Part shown: piece by piece, positions 8,378 to 17,362 of the stretch
Position numbering within the stretch: the first letter of the stretch is position 1
Layout of the letters: the number at the start of each line of letters is the position of its first letter
From: Aureimonas ureilytica
GTDB lineage: Bacteria; Pseudomonadota; Alphaproteobacteria; Rhizobiales; Rhizobiaceae
Length of the DNA: 64,000 nt
Assembly: GCF_001475935.1 (NCBI RefSeq)
Contig: NZ_LDQA01000028.1
Coordinates: forward strand, 248,001-312,000
Reading direction: 5' to 3'
Notes under the pieces: model-generated
Databases searched by the model: none
What the model was told of the DNA's origin: nothing
What the model saw: the letters and a program-made list of their open reading frames with translations, nothing else
Made by a program: the position numbers and the translations under genes

Positions 8378-10924
8378 GTGTCCATCGCGCTCGCTTCCCC
8401 GCCCACTCTCCTCCCTCCACGCTTTGCCGAGTGGTTCGCGGCCAAGGGCTGGAGCCCGCGCCCTCATCAGCTCGACCTTCTGGAGCGCGCAGAACTGGGC
8501 GCTTCCGTTCTTCTGATCGCGCCGACCGGGGCGGGCAAGACATTGGCGGGCTTCCTGCCCTCGCTGGTCGATCTCGCGCGCCGGCCGAAGCGGGTGCCCG
8601 GACGCAAGCCGCCCGGCGTCCACACGCTCTACATTTCGCCGCTGAAGGCGCTCGCCACCGACATCCACCGCAATCTGGAAAAGCCGGTGGAGGAGATGGG
8701 CCTCTCCATATCTATGGAAGCGCGCACCGGCGACACGTCGCAATCCAAGCGCCAGCGCCAGAAACTGAAGCCGCCCGACATTCTGCTGACCACGCCCGAA
8801 CAGCTCGCCCTTCTGATCGCGAGCCCGGACGCCGACATTTTCTTCTCGGACCTCAAGACCGTGATCTTCGACGAGTTGCACTCGCTCGTCGCTTCCAAGC
8901 GCGGCCATCTTCTGGCGCTCGGCCTCGCGCGCTTGCGCAAGCTGCGGCCCGAGCTTCGCACGGTCGGTCTTTCGGCCACGGTCTCCAATCCCGACGAATT
9001 GCGCCAATGGCTGGTGGCGCAAGCGCCCGGCACCGCGCCCATGGCCGATCTCGTGACCGTGGACGGCGGCGTGAAGCCGGAGATCACGATCCTCAAATCC
9101 TCGGCCCGCGTGCCCTGGCAGGGGCACATGGCGCGCTACGCCATGCCGGAAATCTACGAGGCGATTCAGGCGCACCGCACGACGCTGCTCTTCGTCAACA
9201 CGCGCTCCCAGGCCGAGCTTCTGTTTCAGGAGCTGTGGCGCATCAACGAGGACACGCTGCCCATCGCGCTCCATCACGGCTCGCTGGATGTGACGCAGCG
9301 CCGGCGCGTGGAAGCGGCGATGGCGGCCAACGAGCTGCGCGCCGTGGTCGCGACCTCGACGCTCGATCTCGGGATCGACTGGGGCGATGTCGATCTCGTG
9401 GTGCATGTCGGCGCGCCCAAAGGGGCCTCGCGCCTCGCCCAGCGCATCGGCCGCGCCAACCACCGGATGGACGAGGCCTCCAAGGCCATTCTCGTGCCGG
9501 CCAACCGGTTCGAGGTCATGGAATGTCAGGCGGCGCTCGACGCCAACTATCTCGGCGATCAGGACTCGCCGCCGATGCGCGAGGGCTGTCTCGACGTGCT
9601 CGCTCAGCATGTTTTGGGCATGGCCTGCGCCGCCCCCTTCCGCGCCGACGATCTGCATCGCGAGGTGACGGCTGCCCTGCCCTATCGCGATCTCGACCGC
9701 GAGACCTTCGACCGCGTGGTGGATTTCGTGGCGACGGGTGGTTATGCGCTGCGCGTCTACGAGCGCTATGCGAAGATTCGGCTGACCGAAGACGGGACAT
9801 GGCGCGTGACGCACCCGGCCGTCGCGCAGGCCTATCGTATGAACGCGGGCACGATCATCGAGTCGGAATCGCTTCTGGTGCGCCTCATCCGCGCCAAGAC
9901 CAAGTCGGGCATGGCGCGCGGCGGGCCGGTTCTCGGCAAGATCGAGGAAAACTTCCTGGAGACGCTGGCTACCGGCGACACGTTCCTGTTTTCCGGTCAG
10001 GTCCTGCGCTTCGAGGGCATCCACGAGATGGAATGTCTCGTCACCAAGACGCACGACGACGAAGCCAAGGTGCCCTATTACGGCGGGCAGAAATTCCCGC
10101 TGACGACCTTTCTGGCCGAGAAGGTCCGCGAGATGCTGGCCGACCCCAAGAAATGGGGCAGCCTGCCCTCACAGGTCGGCGAATGGCTGGCGATCCAGAA
10201 GCGCAAGAGCGCCATTCCCGGCCCGAACGATCTGCTGATCGAGACCTTTCCCAACGGCAATCGCTTTTTTCTGGTGGCCTATCCCTTCGAAGGGCGGCTG
10301 GCGCATCAGACGCTCGGCATGTTGCTCACGCGCCGGCTGGAGCGCGCCCGCGCCAAGCCGCTCGGCTTCGTCGCGACCGACTACGCGCTCTCCATCTGGG
10401 GCCGGGCCGATATGGGCGCGATGATCGGGGATGGCCGCCTGTCGCTGGACGATCTCTTCGACGAGGACATGCTGGGCGACGATCTGGAAGCCTGGATGGC
10501 GGATTCCTGGCTCCTGAAACGCACCTTCCGCCAATGCGCCATCATCAGCGGCCTCGTCATGAAGAACCAGCCGGGGCGCGAGAAGACCGGGCGGCAGATG
10601 ACCGTCTCGTCCGATCTCGTCTATGACGTGCTGCGCGCGCACGAGCCGGACCATATCTTGCTGCGCGCCACCTGGGCGGATGCGGCGACCGGCCTTCTCG
10701 ACGTGCGCCGCGTCTCGGACCTGCTCGGGCGCATCAAGCGCCATATCCTGCACAAGGATCTCGAGGAGATTTCCCCCCTCGCCGTGCCGATCATGCTGGA
10801 GGCGGGCCGCGAGCGCATCGAAGGCGAGGCGCGCGACGATCTGCTCGCCGAGGCCATGGAGGAGGACCTCATCATCAAGGCGCTGGGCGAGGTGAAGGAC
10901 TTCCGCTCGAATTATCTGGGCTGA
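8378..10924 (+). CDS. Lhr-family ligase-associated DNA helicase (DExH)
   Basis: An 848-residue superfamily 2 helicase. It has Walker A APTGAGKT near residues 49-56, motif II DELH near 165, motif III SATV, and motif VI QRIGRANHR near 355. A winged-helix and DEAD/H-associated C-terminal domain as in Lhr-core helicases follows. The size fits the short ligase-associated Lhr form (about 800-850) rather than long Lhr (about 1500). The family translocates 3'-to-5' on single-stranded DNA and is implicated in repair. GTG at 8378 is the only start before the conserved N-terminus. Its stop overlaps the convergent HPP gene by 13 bp. The functional partners PdeM and the MBL exonuclease are 3 kb away on either side. 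Confidence 0.92.
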   Translation: MSIALASPPTLLPPRFAEWFAAKGWSPRPHQLDLLERAELGASVLLIAPTGAGKTLAGFLPSLVDLARRPKRVPGRKPPGVHTLYISPLKALATDIHRNLEKPVEEMGLSISMEARTGDTSQSKRQRQKLKPPDILLTTPEQLALLIASPDADIFFSDLKTVIFDELHSLVASKRGHLLALGLARLRKLRPELRTVGLSATVSNPDELRQWLVAQAPGTAPMADLVTVDGGVKPEITILKSSARVPWQGHMARYAMPEIYEAIQAHRTTLLFVNTRSQAELLFQELWRINEDTLPIALHHGSLDVTQRRRVEAAMAANELRAVVATSTLDLGIDWGDVDLVVHVGAPKGASRLAQRIGRANHRMDEASKAILVPANRFEVMECQAALDANYLGDQDSPPMREGCLDVLAQHVLGMACAAPFRADDLHREVTAALPYRDLDRETFDRVVDFVATGGYALRVYERYAKIRLTEDGTWRVTHPAVAQAYRMNAGTIIESESLLVRLIRAKTKSGMARGGPVLGKIEENFLETLATGDTFLFSGQVLRFEGIHEMECLVTKTHDDEAKVPYYGGQKFPLTTFLAEKVREMLADPKKWGSLPSQVGEWLAIQKRKSAIPGPNDLLIETFPNGNRFFLVAYPFEGRLAHQTLGMLLTRRLERARAKPLGFVATDYALSIWGRADMGAMIGDGRLSLDDLFDEDMLGDDLEAWMADSWLLKRTFRQCAIISGLVMKNQPGREKTGRQMTVSSDLVYDVLRAHEPDHILLRATWADAATGLLDVRRVSDLLGRIKRHILHKDLEEISPLAVPIMLEAGRERIEGEARDDLLAEAMEEDLIIKALGEVKDFRSNYLG

Positions 10925-12084
10925 GCGTCCGCCGCCTCCGCCCGCCGGTCGCTTTCGGCGAGGAGCGCGACGATCAGGTCGGATTGCGAGACGATGCCGG
11001 CCAGCCGCCCGTCCGGCTCCACCACGGGCAGATGATGCAGGCCTGTCGCGGCCATGAAGCGCACGAGGTCGGCCAGCGGCGTGTCCGGCGAGACGGTGCG
11101 CACCGGGCTCGTCATGATGTCTTCGATGGAGCCATTAGGCGCGCGCATCCGGTTGAGCGTCAGTTGCAGCCGCCGGCCGACGCCGAGCCTGGGACCGCGC
11201 GGACCCCAGGTCGGCTTGTCCAGAAGATCGGTCTGGGTCACGATCCCGACCACGCGCGCGTCCTCAGTGGTGACGGGCAGAGACTTGATATGGTGCGAGC
11301 GCAGAAGCTCCAGCGCCTCTGCCATCGGCGCGTCGGGCGCGATGGCGACCACATCCCGCGACATGATCGAGGCGCAGCTCATCTGACCCGAGCGGCGGCG
11401 ATAGGAGCGGATTTCGGCCTGCCGGAGGATGGTTTCGAGATCGCCGCGATCGACGTCGAGCAGCTGGTCATATTCGGCCAGAACCGCGTCGAGGTCTTCC
11501 GAGGTGAAGCCGACGCGCGCGGCGGGCGATTTGTCGGCGGTCTGTCGGCTTGGCACCGCCGCAAGCGGCCGGTGCGGATAGGTGCGCCCCGCCATGCGAT
11601 TGAACACGATGGCGACGATCACCATCAGAAGCGAATTGGCCATGACGGGCCAGAGAACGAAACCATAGCCGAGTGTGTGAATGCCGGGGCCGCCGAGCAC
11701 GGCCGTCAGCGCCACCGCGCCGCTCGGCGGATGGAGGCAGCGTAGGCCCATCATCAGGGCGATGGCGATACCGATGGCGAGCGCGGCCCCCACGAAGGGG
11801 TCGGGTACCAGCAGGGCCACGCTGACCCCGACCAGCGAGGACACGAGATTGCCGCCGATGATGGACCAGGGCTGGGCCAGCGGGCTGGCCGGCACGGCGA
11901 AGAGCAGCACGGCCGAAGCGCCCATCGGCGCGATCAAGACGGGCAGCGCGCTGCCGGGTCCGAGTGCGAGACGGCACACGATGCCGGTCAGTAAAATGCC
12001 GATCAGCGCGCCGAACGCGGAGCGAAGCCGCTCCTTGACGCTGACCGGCGGGGACGAGGGAAGAAAGGACGCGAAGACACTCAT
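10912..12084 (-). CDS. HPP-family membrane protein with C-terminal CBS pair
   Basis: A 390-residue protein. The first 160 residues form a small membrane domain with the family's RCLHPPSGAVALTAVLGG motif that names the HPP group. The last 150 residues hold two CBS repeats (MSRDVVAIAPDAPMAEALELL and MTSPVRTVSPDTPLADLV), which in other proteins sense adenine nucleotides or related ligands. Some plastid and cyanobacterial HPP proteins move nitrite, so a ligand-gated anion transporter is a reasonable inference, not proven. The ATG at 12084 has AAGGGG four bases upstream; an upstream extension to 12120 is possible but unsupported. It is followed, convergently, by the helicase gene, and SulP is encoded just upstream. 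Confidence 0.87.
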   Translation of the reverse strand: MSVFASFLPSSPPVSVKERLRSAFGALIGILLTGIVCRLALGPGSALPVLIAPMGASAVLLFAVPASPLAQPWSIIGGNLVSSLVGVSVALLVPDPFVGAALAIGIAIALMMGLRCLHPPSGAVALTAVLGGPGIHTLGYGFVLWPVMANSLLMVIVAIVFNRMAGRTYPHRPLAAVPSRQTADKSPAARVGFTSEDLDAVLAEYDQLLDVDRGDLETILRQAEIRSYRRRSGQMSCASIMSRDVVAIAPDAPMAEALELLRSHHIKSLPVTTEDARVVGIVTQTDLLDKPTWGPRGPRLGVGRRLQLTLNRMRAPNGSIEDIMTSPVRTVSPDTPLADLVRFMAATGLHHLPVVEPDGRLAGIVSQSDLIVALLAESDRRAEAADAQPR

Positions 12085-12143
12085 AGCGCCCCTTATCGAC
12101 GGGACGTGAAACCGTGCCAAGAGGCCCTGAGAGAACCGGCGTC

Positions 12144-12169
12144 GCCCGCTGCACCGGAGAGCAGCGGGC
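12144..12169. other. Perfect hairpin between SulP and HPP genes
   Basis: Nine-base arms GCCCGCTGC/GCAGCGGGC with an 8-base loop, located 23 bases after the SulP stop on its strand. There is no T run on either side, so a factor-independent terminator is doubtful. It may be a transcript 3'-end stabiliser. Confidence 0.4.
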
Positions 12170-12191
12170 CACGGGGATCAAGACCCTGCGG

Positions 12192-13676
12192 TCAGTGTCC
12201 GGCCGTCAGCTCCAAAGCGTCGGCTCGGTTCTGGATCGTCAGCTTGTCGACCATCGTGCGCGAGGCCTCGTTCAGACCGACGGTTTCCACCTCAACACCT
12301 GCCTTGCGGAAGCGCAGCACCACCTTGTCCAGCGCGCCAACGCCCGTGAGGTCCCAGATATGGGCGTGGGTCACATCGATCGCGACGCGCTCCAGCTTTT
12401 CCCTCACATCGAAGCTCTCGATGAAGCGCCCGGCCGAGGCGAAGAAGACCTGCCCCTCGACACGGTAGGTCCGCGTCCGCCCATCGGCCGAAAGCTCGGA
12501 CGAGACGGCGAAGATCTGCGCGATCTTGGAGGCGAAGAAGAGGCCGGACAAAAGCACGCCCGCAAAAACGCCGAGCGCCAGATTGTGCGTCCAGACCACG
12601 ATCACCACGGTCGCCACCATGACGACGGAGGAGCGGCGCGGATGGGTGACGAGGCTTTTGAGCGAGCCCCAGTCGAACGTGCCGATCGAGACCATGATCA
12701 TGATCGCGACGAGCGCCGGCATGGGGATCACGGCGACCCAGTCTCCCAGCACCACGATCAGGAACAGAAGCGCGACGCCGGCAAAGAAGCAGGACAGACG
12801 CCCGCGCCCGCCCGAGCGGATATTGATGCCGCTCTGGCCGATCATGGCGCAGCCCGCCATGCCGCCGAAGAAGCCGGTGACGGAATTGGCGATGCCCTGC
12901 CCCACGCATTCGCGGTTCTTGTCCGACCCCGTGTCGGTGAGATCGTCTACGACCTGCGCGGTCATCAGCGATTCCAGAAGGCCGACCAGCGCGATGCCCA
13001 CGGAATAGGGCGCGATGATGCGCAGCGTCTCGAAGGTGAAGGGCACATCCGGCAGGAGGAAGACCGGCAGGCTGGAGGGCAATTGCCCCATGTCGCCGAC
13101 CGTGCGCACTTCGATGCCGAAGACGAGCGCGGCCGCCGTGATCACAACGATCGCGACGAGCGGCGACGGCACGGCCTTGGTGATCCGGGGGAAGAGATAG
13201 ATGATGGCGAGCGCACCCGCGCAGAGGACATAGGTCATGGCGGGCACGCCGATCAGCTCGGGCAGCTGGGCCATGAAGATGAGGATCGCCAGCGCGTTGA
13301 CGAAGCCGGTCATGACCGAGCGCGAGACGAAGCGCATGAGATCGCCGAGCCGGCAGAAGCCCGCGACGATCTGGATGAGGCCGGCGAAGATAGTCGCGGC
13401 GAAGAGATATGGGAGGCCGTGGTCGCGCACCAGCGTGACCATGAGAACGGCGGTCGCGGCGGTGGCCGCCGAGATCATGCCCGGCCGGCCGCCGAAGATG
13501 GAAATGAGAACGGCGATGGAAAAGGAGGCGTAGAGGCCGACCTTCGGATCGACGCCCGCTATGATGGAGAAGGCGATGGCCTCGGGGATCAGCGCCAGGG
13601 CCACGACCAGCCCGGACAGGAGATCGCCCCGGACATTGCCGAACCATTCGGCACGCCAATTGCGTGTTGAGAACAT
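12192..13676 (-). CDS. SulP-family inorganic anion transporter with STAS domain
   Basis: About 494 residues. The N-terminal 380 residues hold ten or more membrane spans with the SulP signatures GLVVALALIPEAIAFSIIAGVDPKVGLYASF and GFFGGMAGCAMIGQS. The C-terminal part (from about 400) is a STAS domain. Family members carry sulfate, bicarbonate or other anions, and the ion cannot be read from sequence. The closest general resemblance is to bacterial SulP proteins of the roughly 500-residue class. Start choice is uncertain: ATG 13676 begins MFSTRNWRAEW, the usual N-terminus; ATG 13715 would add 13 residues; neither shows a good ribosome-binding site. It is divergent from pdeM. Confidence 0.9.
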   Translation of the reverse strand: MFSTRNWRAEWFGNVRGDLLSGLVVALALIPEAIAFSIIAGVDPKVGLYASFSIAVLISIFGGRPGMISAATAATAVLMVTLVRDHGLPYLFAATIFAGLIQIVAGFCRLGDLMRFVSRSVMTGFVNALAILIFMAQLPELIGVPAMTYVLCAGALAIIYLFPRITKAVPSPLVAIVVITAAALVFGIEVRTVGDMGQLPSSLPVFLLPDVPFTFETLRIIAPYSVGIALVGLLESLMTAQVVDDLTDTGSDKNRECVGQGIANSVTGFFGGMAGCAMIGQSGINIRSGGRGRLSCFFAGVALLFLIVVLGDWVAVIPMPALVAIMIMVSIGTFDWGSLKSLVTHPRRSSVVMVATVVIVVWTHNLALGVFAGVLLSGLFFASKIAQIFAVSSELSADGRTRTYRVEGQVFFASAGRFIESFDVREKLERVAIDVTHAHIWDLTGVGALDKVVLRFRKAGVEVETVGLNEASRTMVDKLTIQNRADALELTAGH

Positions 13677-13936
13677 GGGGAAACAACGAAATCTCGACGA
13701 CGTCCCACCGGCCATATCAGGCGCGCGGCGGTCGCATCACACTATCAACGTCGTCTGGATGGGCCGAGGGATAGGCGCCCGGCATAGCCACTTGGTGACC
13801 CAAGTCCTTGTGCGCGACCATGACTGCCTCATTTCGCCGGACGAATCAAGCCGAGCCCGAATGCCGCACCGCCTTGTCTTTGCCATGGATGTGGATTCAC
13901 AAAGGAACAAGAGAAGAACGGGTCAGGCAGACGCGC

Positions 13937-14656
13937 ATGAACATGATCGACCGGCGCTTCGGACAGGCGAGCGGCGAAGGCGTGGAGACCACGGTGAATG
14001 GTGGGCGCCTGGTCTGCCACCCCTGCGGCACGCTGTTTGCGCCCGAGTTCGGCCTGCTGATCGTGTCGGATCTGCATCTGGAAAAAGGCGCGGCCTTTGC
14101 CCGGCGCGGAATGATGCTGCCGCCCTACGACACGGCGGCGACGCTGGCGCTGCTTGCCGGCACGATCACGCGTCTGAACCCTCGCCATGTCGTGGCGCTG
14201 GGCGACAGTTTTCACGACCGGCACGGCGCGGCTCATATGCCCGAGCCCTTCCGCGAGCGCTTGGGCGCGCTGATGGCGGGCCGGCGCTGGACCTGGATTT
14301 CCGGCAACCACGACCCCGAGCCCCCGGCGGGTCTGAGCGGCGACACGGCCGAGACGATCGAACTCGGCCCCTGGACGCTCCGCCACGAGCCCTCGCCCCG
14401 CCCCTGCGCTGGCGAAATCGCAGGGCATCTCCACCCCGTGGCGCGGGTGTCCGGTCGGGGACGCTCGGTGCGCGGGGCGTGTTTCGCCACGGACGGCGAG
14501 CGCATGATCATGCCCTCCTTCGGCGTGACGACGGGTGGGCTGAACGTCCTCGATCGCGCCTTCAACGGACTGTTTCGGCCCGAACAGGCGAAAGCCTATG
14601 TGATCGGCACCGCGCGCATCTACCCGATCCCGTTCCGCGCGCTCTCGGCGGGCTGA
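13937..14656 (+). CDS. pdeM: Ligase-associated DNA damage response phosphoesterase
   Basis: A 239-residue calcineurin-like metallophosphoesterase. The metal-binding blocks are in order: SDLHLEKG, GDSFHD, GNHD and GHLHP. PdeM is the small phosphoesterase that accompanies the ligase-associated Lhr helicase and exonuclease in many bacteria; its biological substrate is not settled. The ATG at 13937 (MNMIDRR) is preferred, with ATG 13943 as an alternative; the longer frame from 13808 lacks a typical N-terminus. Here the gene is separated from the helicase by the HPP and SulP genes. Its 3' end overlaps the convergent DUF4166 gene by 37 bp. Confidence 0.87.
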   Translation: MNMIDRRFGQASGEGVETTVNGGRLVCHPCGTLFAPEFGLLIVSDLHLEKGAAFARRGMMLPPYDTAATLALLAGTITRLNPRHVVALGDSFHDRHGAAHMPEPFRERLGALMAGRRWTWISGNHDPEPPAGLSGDTAETIELGPWTLRHEPSPRPCAGEIAGHLHPVARVSGRGRSVRGACFATDGERMIMPSFGVTTGGLNVLDRAFNGLFRPEQAKAYVIGTARIYPIPFRALSAG

Positions 14657-16320
14657 GCCCTCGGCGCTTCGAGCGACAGCGACCCGCGATAATGGACGAT
14701 CGGCCCGATCCAGGGCGCGCGGATATTGATGTCGAAGACGAAGCGATCGTCCCGCGCCGTCTCGATCATCTCGCCCCCCGGCAGGAGGCAGGCGGGCATA
14801 GGCAGGCCGGCGAGCGTCCAGCGCCTCGGCACCAGACGCAGCCGATCCCCTTCGCAAAGTAGCGCGACGGAAAAGCGGGCGATTCCGAATTTCTCGATCA
14901 AGAGAAACTGGTCCCGACCCGTTCCGGCCCATTGAACCGAGCGCAAGGTCTTGCCGCCGATCCGCCGCGTCCAGCGCTCGACCTCGCCATCGGGCGCGAA
15001 GGTCACGGAGGCCGGCACTGCGTCGCCCGTTCGGGGAAAGCCTGTGAGGGCGCAGATCAGCCGCGCCGCGAGCCCCTGTCCCCGTCGCACCTCGGCCGTG
15101 CCGACCCAGCGGCTCGTGGCGCGCCCGCCGTGCAGGGCGCGGATTACGGGCGGGAGCGTGTCGAAGGCCGGCCCCAGAACGCGGCGATAGATGGTGTCGC
15201 AGCTTCGCTCCTCACGAAAGCCCGTCGTGATCGCCCGGTTCTGGAACAAGGCGTCGTAATCGGCGAGGTCCAACGCATGAACGGCCGAGCGCGCGCCCGG
15301 CGCGGACCGCTCGCCCTTCAGGCGCTTGCGGATCAACGCCTCAATTGCCATGGACGGGATGAACGGGCCGTCATCGCCTTCCGCCAGAAGATGCCAGCTC
15401 TTGACGAGTTCCCGCCCCTCCCGCGTTCCCGTTACGCGCACGATCATGCCGCCGCGATGCTCGCCGAAGCGCATCCGGTTCAAGACGGCGTAGAAGAGCG
15501 GCGACAGGGGCGTCAGGGCGGGCAGACCGAAGCGCGCCCGCGCGCGGGCGAGGCCATTCAGGATCCGATGAAGCAATCCGGGGATCGGCCCCGCGCCCAT
15601 CCAGATATCGGACATTCCGGGATGCTCGGGCGGAATGACCTGAAGATCGGGAACATCCACCAGTGAGAACCGGCGGCTATGGAGCGGCAGCTGGCTGGGA
15701 ACGGCGATGGTAAAGCGCCGGCTTTCCGTCAGCCCCTTGGCCACGAACGGACGGCCGCCCCGGCGCAGCTTCACCGGGGCGCCGGCATAGGACACCACCG
15801 CGCGCATGACATTGAGGCCGACCCCGGCAAAGGGCGATGGCGCAATGCCGCCTTCGACGGAGCGGATCTCCATGCTCCGCCCGATTTCACGCAGGACGGC
15901 GGCGGTGAGAACGGGAAAGCTGCTGACGCCGGAGAGGATGGAAACCCCGCCCGCCTTGGCGCGCGCGTCGAAGCGCGACACGCCGAAGACGAAAGCGGCG
16001 GCATCCGCGAAATCGAGATAATCGACGCCTTCAGCCAGACAGGCTTCGATCACGGGGTAAGGGTCGTCCCCGTAATTCTGAAACGGACCGGACGCATCCA
16101 CCACGAGATCGGGCCGGTGCGCGGCGAGCGCGTCCGCGATTTGCGCGCGGTCGAGCGCGAGAGGCTGGACGCGGGCCGCGCCCCGATAGGCCGCGCAGAA
16201 GGCCTCGGCCCGCGCAAGGCTGCGCCCGGCAATCAAAAGGTCGAGCGCTTCGACATCGGCGAGAAGCGTCGCCAGCCGCCCACCGAAGGTGCCGTAGCCA
16301 CCGAGGATCAGAACCTTCAT
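14620..16320 (-). CDS. Saccharopine-dehydrogenase-like NAD(P)-binding protein with DUF4166
   Basis: A 566-residue two-part protein. The N-terminus is a Rossmann domain MKVLILGGYGTFGG (GxGxxG at residues 8-13) followed by a saccharopine-dehydrogenase-like segment (VVDASGPFQNYGDDPYPVIEAC). The last 190 residues match the DUF4166 layout (FQNRAITTGFREE ... GFPRTGDAVPASVTF ... TWTRRI-like strands). The reaction is unknown; related proteins are annotated as oxidoreductases of unknown substrate. The ATG at 16320 is the natural start, directly before the Rossmann fold. Its 3' end overlaps pdeM on the other strand by 37 bp, so the two coding ends constrain each other. Confidence 0.85.
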   Translation of the reverse strand: MKVLILGGYGTFGGRLATLLADVEALDLLIAGRSLARAEAFCAAYRGAARVQPLALDRAQIADALAAHRPDLVVDASGPFQNYGDDPYPVIEACLAEGVDYLDFADAAAFVFGVSRFDARAKAGGVSILSGVSSFPVLTAAVLREIGRSMEIRSVEGGIAPSPFAGVGLNVMRAVVSYAGAPVKLRRGGRPFVAKGLTESRRFTIAVPSQLPLHSRRFSLVDVPDLQVIPPEHPGMSDIWMGAGPIPGLLHRILNGLARARARFGLPALTPLSPLFYAVLNRMRFGEHRGGMIVRVTGTREGRELVKSWHLLAEGDDGPFIPSMAIEALIRKRLKGERSAPGARSAVHALDLADYDALFQNRAITTGFREERSCDTIYRRVLGPAFDTLPPVIRALHGGRATSRWVGTAEVRRGQGLAARLICALTGFPRTGDAVPASVTFAPDGEVERWTRRIGGKTLRSVQWAGTGRDQFLLIEKFGIARFSVALLCEGDRLRLVPRRWTLAGLPMPACLLPGGEMIETARDDRFVFDINIRAPWIGPIVHYRGSLSLEAPRAQPAESARNGIG

Positions 16321-16357
16321 GCGAACAGGCTTCGCAAAAGGCGAACGGGCCGCTGCC

Positions 16358-16801
16358 TCACAGGATGCGATCGCGCATATGGGCAGGCGCGATCCAGCAG
16401 GTGTCTCGCTTGCCGAAGATCTTGTAGCGATGGCGCGCGACGAAGCGATAAACGGGATCGCGGATCACCGACGGCACGATCCGAAAGAGCGCCGCGAGCT
16501 TCCAGGGATAGCCGAGCCGCTCATAGATGCTGAGCACGGCGTCGCTGTCCCGCCTCATGCGCTCACCCTCCACGATGATCATGCTGGAGGGATCGTTCGG
16601 ATCCATGCCGTGCCGGCGATAGAGCGCCTGCCCCACCTCCCCTTGCATGGAGGCCAGGCGAAACACGGCCCGGCGATCCCGCTCCAGAACGAAGCGCGCA
16701 TTGGCCGAGCAGAGAACGCATTCGGCGTCGAACAGGATGATCGGGCCGGCGCTGTCGCCGGGGGAGCGGGGCGAGGACATCATGCTGGAGTTGTAGTCCA
16801 T
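16358..16801 (-). CDS. DCC-family thiol-disulfide oxidoreductase-like protein (DUF393)
   Basis: About 147 residues with the defining motif ILFDAECVLCSANARFV, a D-x-E-C-x-x-C arrangement at the N-terminus, and a conserved downstream SIYERLGYPW segment with RDPVYRFVARHRYKIFG. The family is predicted to have a thioredoxin-like fold and redox activity; substrates are unknown. Possible starts are ATG 16801 (MDYNSS), ATG 16783 and ATG 16780; none has a strong ribosome-binding site. The gene follows the DUF3429 gene by about 60 bp on the same strand, so both may be in the transcript that begins with the TSUP transporter. Confidence 0.8.
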   Translation of the reverse strand: MDYNSSMMSSPRSPGDSAGPIILFDAECVLCSANARFVLERDRRAVFRLASMQGEVGQALYRRHGMDPNDPSSMIIVEGERMRRDSDAVLSIYERLGYPWKLAALFRIVPSVIRDPVYRFVARHRYKIFGKRDTCWIAPAHMRDRIL

Positions 16802-16863
16802 TGCGCCGGAAAAATGGAGTCGCGCCGCTCCATTTCGCTCCGGCGGATGGCGGTTCCAGCCGC

Positions 16864-17358
16864 TTAGAAGGCGACGGGCTGGCTCGTGGCGAAGGCGACC
16901 GCCACCATGCAGAGCACCACGACCACGGTCAGCACCAGTCGGAGCTGCGCGTACCAGGGCGCGGCGATGCGCCCCTCGCGCGTCGCGGTATAGTCCCAGA
17001 CGCCCTGCACGCAGAAGGCGACGGCGAAGCCGACGAAGTTCCACGGCTGGGGAAGCTGGATGCAGACCCAGCCTGCGAGCGCCGGCAGAACCGAGAGCGC
17101 TAGCGTCGTCGGGCTCTTGCGCGGCGTCTCGTTCAGCGCCGCGCCCCAGCGCGCGCCGCCCAGAAAGGACAGGATGACCGCCGCCCAGGCGGACACGGCC
17201 AGCCAGAGATAGGACGGGTCCGCGATCTCCGAATAGGTCGCGATCAGGAGCGATCCCACGACGAAGGGCACGAGCCCGCCGACTCCCAGAATCCAAGCGG
17301 CGCGAACGAACTGGTCGGCGCGCGAGCGAAGCGGGGCGTCGTGAGAATTGGTCTGCAT
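16864..17358 (-). CDS. DUF3429 membrane protein
   Basis: A 164-residue protein with five hydrophobic segments and the internal motif AWAAVILSFLGGARWGAAL, which is the recognisable core of the DUF3429 family. Function is unknown. The ATG at 17358 begins four bases beyond the stop of the TIGR02186-like gene, whose end also supplies the purine-rich GGGACTGA before the start. Tight spacing says it belongs to the same operon as the TSUP transporter and the TIGR02186 protein. It is the only member of this group without a visible link to sulfur or redox chemistry. Confidence 0.82.
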   Translation of the reverse strand: MQTNSHDAPLRSRADQFVRAAWILGVGGLVPFVVGSLLIATYSEIADPSYLWLAVSAWAAVILSFLGGARWGAALNETPRKSPTTLALSVLPALAGWVCIQLPQPWNFVGFAVAFCVQGVWDYTATREGRIAAPWYAQLRLVLTVVVVLCMVAVAFATSQPVAF

Positions 17359-17362
17359 GTGG

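Noticed and set aside
12114-13670. Plus-strand frame opposite SulP
   Set aside because: SulP motifs and the STAS domain on the minus strand are clear; the opposite translation is charged low-complexity sequence.
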